Assembly: GCA_043744175.1 (NCBI GenBank)
Contig: JAYTVD010000037.1
Location: 1 to 8,120 of the forward strand
Length of the DNA stretch: 8,120 nt
From: JANMEX01 sp043744175
GTDB taxonomy: Bacteria > Pseudomonadota > Alphaproteobacteria > Rhizobiales > Rhizobiaceae
Direction: 5' to 3'
This document shows positions 5,560 through 8,120 of the stretch, piece after piece. Both the position numbers and the translations under genes were made by a program. Below the pieces are notes generated by a model. The model had not been told where the DNA came from, made no database searches, and saw nothing but the letters and a program-made list of their open reading frames with translations. Numbering within the stretch: position 1 is the stretch's first letter; every line of letters begins with the position of its first letter.

Positions 5560-7446
5560 TTGTCTGTTAAAACTGTATCTTCAGATCGTGGCTCAACATT
5601 CTCCACGTTAAAAAACCTATGGCCCTATATGTGGCCCAAAGAACGCGGTGACCTGCGCAATCGTGTCGTTTGGGCAACGCTTTTCATGGTCATCGCCAAA
5701 GTTCTCACGCTGCTCATTCCCTACACATTCAAGTGGGCAACCGATGCGCTAAACGGCAAAATCATCACGGGTGTCGCGCTCCCCGCCATTTTGCTCGGCC
5801 CGCTCGCCATGGTCGTCGCCTATAATCTGGCGCGTATAATTTCCACTGGCTTTAACCAGCTGCGCGATGCGCTGTTCGCTTCTGTCGGCCAATACGCGGT
5901 GCGCAAGCTCGCCTACCGCACATTCGTGCACATGCATGACCTGTCGCTGCGCTTCCACTTGGAGCGCCGCACGGGCGGGCTGTCCCGCGTCATCGAGCGC
6001 GGCACCAAGGGCATCGAAACCATCGTCCGCTTCACGATTTTGAACACGTTGCCAACGATTCTGGAGTTCGGCCTCACCGCCGCCGTGCTTGGCCTTTCCT
6101 ATAGCTGGCTCTATGTGCTTGTGGTCGCGGCAACTGTGGCGCTCTACACTTGGTTCACCATCTGGGCCAGCGATTGGCGTATCGGCATCCGCAAGGAAAT
6201 GAACGCGTCCGATACCGACGCCAACACCAAGGCCATCGACTCACTGCTCAACTTTGAAACCGTCAAATATTTCGGCAATGAGCGCATGGAAGCCTCACGC
6301 TATGATGCGTCAATGGCGCGTTATGAAAGCGCCGCGACAAAGACCTGGACATCGCTCGGTTGGCTCAACTTCGGGCAGGGCGTTATATTCGCAATTGGCA
6401 TGGCGATCATGATGGCCATGTCCGCCTATGATGTTTCAATTGGCAAACAAAGCATCGGCGACTTTGTGCTTATCAACACGCTGTTGATGCAGCTTTCCAT
6501 CCCGCTCAATTTCATTGGCTTCATTTATCGCGAAATCCGCCAAGGCCTCACAGATATTGAACAAATGTTTGATTTGCTTGATGAAAAGCAGGAAGTCACC
6601 GATAAGCCCGACGCAAAAACGCTGCATATCACCACAGGCGCCATCTCATTTAAGGACGTGCACTTCGCCTATGACCCTGAGCGGCAAATTCTCAAGGGCG
6701 TCTCGTTTGATGTGCCAGCGGGCAAAACCGTGGCCATCGTCGGCCCGTCCGGCGCGGGTAAATCCACGCTGTCGCGCCTTTTGTTCCGCTTTTATGACAT
6801 TCAGTCCGGCTCAATCACACTGGACGGGCAGGATATTCGAGATGTCACGCAAATTTCGCTCCGCGCCGCAATCGGCATGGTTCCACAGGATACCGTGCTT
6901 TTCAACGATACGATTGCCTACAACGTTCGCTATGGTCGCCCAGATGCCAACGATGCTGATATCGCAAAGGCTGCCGAGCTGGCGCAGATTGATGGCTTTA
7001 TCCAGCAGTTGCCGCAAGGCTACAAATCCATGGTCGGCGAGCGCGGCTTGAAACTCTCCGGTGGTGAAAAGCAGCGCGTGGCGATTGCCCGCACCATCTT
7101 GAAGGCTCCGCCAATTCTCATCTTGGACGAGGCAACCTCAGCGCTGGATACCAACACCGAGCGCGAAATCCAGTCAGCCTTGGATACGGTCAGCCGTGGT
7201 CGCACCACCCTAGTTATTGCTCATAGGCTTTCAACCGTCATTTCGGCCGATGAAATCATCGTGCTGCAAGACGGCGGCATCGCCGAGCGTGGTTCGCACA
7301 GCGCCCTTATTAAGAAAAAGGGTCTCTACGCCGCCATGTGGGATCGCCAGCTGGAGGCCAACGAGGCCGCGGAGCGCTTGCGCAAGGCAGAAGAAAACGA
7401 TGATTTGGGCGTCGTCGTGCGCCGCAAAATTCCGCAGCCAAGCTAA
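5560..7446 (+). CDS. Atm1/HMT1-type ABC exporter (fused permease and ATPase)
   Basis: With the TTG start the protein has 628 residues, close to the usual 600-630 of Atm1-type half-transporters that work as inner-membrane homodimers. The N-terminal membrane domain (about 36-340) begins with helices near 36-56 and 71-94 and carries NFETVKYFGNE (231-241), a strong mark of the Atm1 branch. The ATPase domain has a full set of motifs: Walker A GPSGAGKST (395-403), Q-loop Gln443 in MVPQDTVLF, signature LSGGEKQR (499-506), Walker B ILILDE (519-524, catalytic Glu524) and the switch His555 in IAHRLSTV. Characterised bacterial relatives export glutathione-bound heavy metals; mitochondrial Atm1 exports a sulfur compound for cytosolic Fe-S assembly. 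The substrate here is inferred. Placement 4 nt behind a Cys-rich ArsR gene favours metal or thiol stress control. Confidence 0.92.
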   Translation: MSVKTVSSDRGSTFSTLKNLWPYMWPKERGDLRNRVVWATLFMVIAKVLTLLIPYTFKWATDALNGKIITGVALPAILLGPLAMVVAYNLARIISTGFNQLRDALFASVGQYAVRKLAYRTFVHMHDLSLRFHLERRTGGLSRVIERGTKGIETIVRFTILNTLPTILEFGLTAAVLGLSYSWLYVLVVAATVALYTWFTIWASDWRIGIRKEMNASDTDANTKAIDSLLNFETVKYFGNERMEASRYDASMARYESAATKTWTSLGWLNFGQGVIFAIGMAIMMAMSAYDVSIGKQSIGDFVLINTLLMQLSIPLNFIGFIYREIRQGLTDIEQMFDLLDEKQEVTDKPDAKTLHITTGAISFKDVHFAYDPERQILKGVSFDVPAGKTVAIVGPSGAGKSTLSRLLFRFYDIQSGSITLDGQDIRDVTQISLRAAIGMVPQDTVLFNDTIAYNVRYGRPDANDADIAKAAELAQIDGFIQQLPQGYKSMVGERGLKLSGGEKQRVAIARTILKAPPILILDEATSALDTNTEREIQSALDTVSRGRTTLVIAHRLSTVISADEIIVLQDGGIAERGSHSALIKKKGLYAAMWDRQLEANEAAERLRKAEENDDLGVVVRRKIPQPS

Positions 7447-7633
7447 AATCTATCCGGCGTCCCAACAACGTTTGTATTCGCATATAATAAATTTATAATA
7501 TATGCGCATACAAGATATATATACTAACTTATATTCTAAATTGAATCTTATCTGTCCATTTATACTTTTCTAAAGTCCTCAATGCTATCAGTTTGAGCGT
7601 TGCCATGCTGAAACGGACGGAATCAAGGCGCAG
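7447..7633. other. AT-rich intergenic region upstream of the TadG-like gene
   Basis: This 187-nt gap has no credible gene. Positions 7481-7560 contain only 16 G or C in 80 bases (20 percent), far below the neighbouring genes. Exact TATAAT hexamers occur at 7483-7488 and 7494-7499, and TATACT at 7520-7525 and 7561-7566, but none has a good -35 partner at standard spacing. The region probably holds the promoter of the downstream pilus gene. No T-tracted terminator for the ABC gene is visible. Confidence 0.5.
7474..7511. repeat. 38-bp near-palindrome, candidate protein-binding site
   Basis: Arms GTATTCGCATATA (7474-7486) and TATATGCGCATAC (7499-7511) are reverse complements at 12 of 13 positions (mismatch at 7478/7507), around a 12-bp all-AT centre. 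The right arm itself includes the perfect 10-bp palindrome TATGCGCATA (7501-7510). It lies 28 bp past the ABC stop and about 120 bp before the pilus gene. The absence of a T-tract argues against a terminator. Confidence 0.55.
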
Positions 7634-8120
7634 ATGATTAAATTTTTAAGTGATCGTTCCGGTGGCTTTGCCATCAATTTTGCAATTTTTCTGGTCCCTT
7701 TGTTAATAAGCATTGGCTTTGCTGTGGATACCGCGCGGTTGGTTGGTGCCAAGACAGAACTTCAGGACGCTACGGACGCTGCGGCACTAGCCGCCGCTAA
7801 GTTATCATCACCAACAGCCGCACAACGAACCAAAACCGCGAGCGATACATTCCTAGACAATTCGGTGATTGGTCAGAATATGACCAATTTGCATTTAACG
7901 ACCACTGCGCCCACGACCTCCACAGTGAGCGTCACTGTGGCAGGCTCCATCACTCCAATGTTTATGCAGATTGCAGGGTACCCAAAGCTGGACATTGCCG
8001 TTCGCGCTGATGTGCAAGTATCGGTTCCATCCGGCGCACCCTGCATAACAGTATTGGCAAATAGCAGCCAAGCTTTGCTGGTTAACTCCGGTGCCAATAT
8101 TGCCGCCAAAAGCTGCGAAA
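7634..8120 (+). CDS. TadG-like Flp pilus assembly protein, N-terminal part
   Basis: The gene runs off the right edge after 162 residues with no stop. The N terminus shows the Tad-type pattern: a short basic start with SGGFAINFAIFLVPLL leading into one membrane helix (about 12-30), then AVDTARLVGAKTELQDATDAAALAAAK (29-55), the highly typical AVD...LQ.A.DAAALAAA segment of TadE/TadG-like proteins. A Thr/Ser/Val-rich extracytoplasmic part follows, with Cys137 (APCITVLA) and Cys161 (AKSCE), as in TadG relatives that have a beta-rich region after the anchor. It probably belongs to a tight-adherence (Flp pilus) system involved in surface attachment, but no other tad gene is visible here. ATG 7634 is supported by AAGG (7625-7628) 5 nt upstream. 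Confidence 0.85.
   Translation, partial: MIKFLSDRSGGFAINFAIFLVPLLISIGFAVDTARLVGAKTELQDATDAAALAAAKLSSPTAAQRTKTASDTFLDNSVIGQNMTNLHLTTTAPTTSTVSVTVAGSITPMFMQIAGYPKLDIAVRADVQVSVPSGAPCITVLANSSQALLVNSGANIAAKSCE

Noticed and set aside
7502..7573. 23-residue frame in the AT-rich region
   Set aside because: It has no ribosome binding site, begins inside the near-palindrome, and has a composition that just follows the AT bias.
7873..8109. 78-residue minus-strand frame at the right edge
   Set aside because: It lies wholly opposite the TadG-like gene, whose plus-strand reading has clear family hallmarks.

Overview
The window reads as an ordinary chromosomal stretch of an alphaproteobacterium, most likely from the order Hyphomicrobiales (Rhizobiales). 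That placement is an inference from the gene set (a LOG-family protein divergent from a LysM/Ig-like protein, followed by an Atm1-type exporter, then a Tad pilus gene) and from the moderate GC content. No rRNA, tRNA, CRISPR array, transposase or phage gene was seen.

Layout. Positions 1-312 hold the C-terminal end of a GGDEF (diguanylate cyclase) gene whose start lies outside the window. A 125-nt gap follows, then a tight plus-strand pair: a RarD-type EamA transporter (438-1340) and a glutathione S-transferase (1341-2021), the latter starting on the base after the rarD stop codon. A minus-strand pair meets it tail to tail with a 4-nt overlap: a LOG-family phosphoribohydrolase-like gene (3032-3637), then a CorA/ZntB-type metal ion transporter (2018-3010). 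The 141 nt at 3638-3778 separate the LOG gene from a divergent plus-strand gene for a secreted or membrane-anchored protein with two Ig-like modules and a C-terminal LysM domain (3779-5140). Next is a two-gene unit: an ArsR/SmtB-type repressor with two Cys-Cys pairs (5187-5555) and an Atm1/HMT1-class ABC half-transporter (5560-7446). After a 187-nt, very AT-rich intergenic region with a 38-bp near-palindrome, a TadG-like pilus assembly gene begins (7634) and runs off the window.

How the parts may work together. Bacterial Atm1-type exporters move glutathione-linked thiophilic metals or Fe-S precursors out of the cytosol. Here the exporter sits 4 nt behind a cysteine-rich ArsR regulator. A perfect 14-bp inverted repeat covers the arsR start codon, which suggests an autoregulated, metal- or thiol-responsive export unit. 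This is the most interesting element of the window. A GST and a CorA/ZntB-type transporter lie nearby, but nothing in the sequence ties them to that unit. The other genes look like conserved housekeeping or accessory genes with standard family hallmarks, and I see no clear evidence of a wholly new system.
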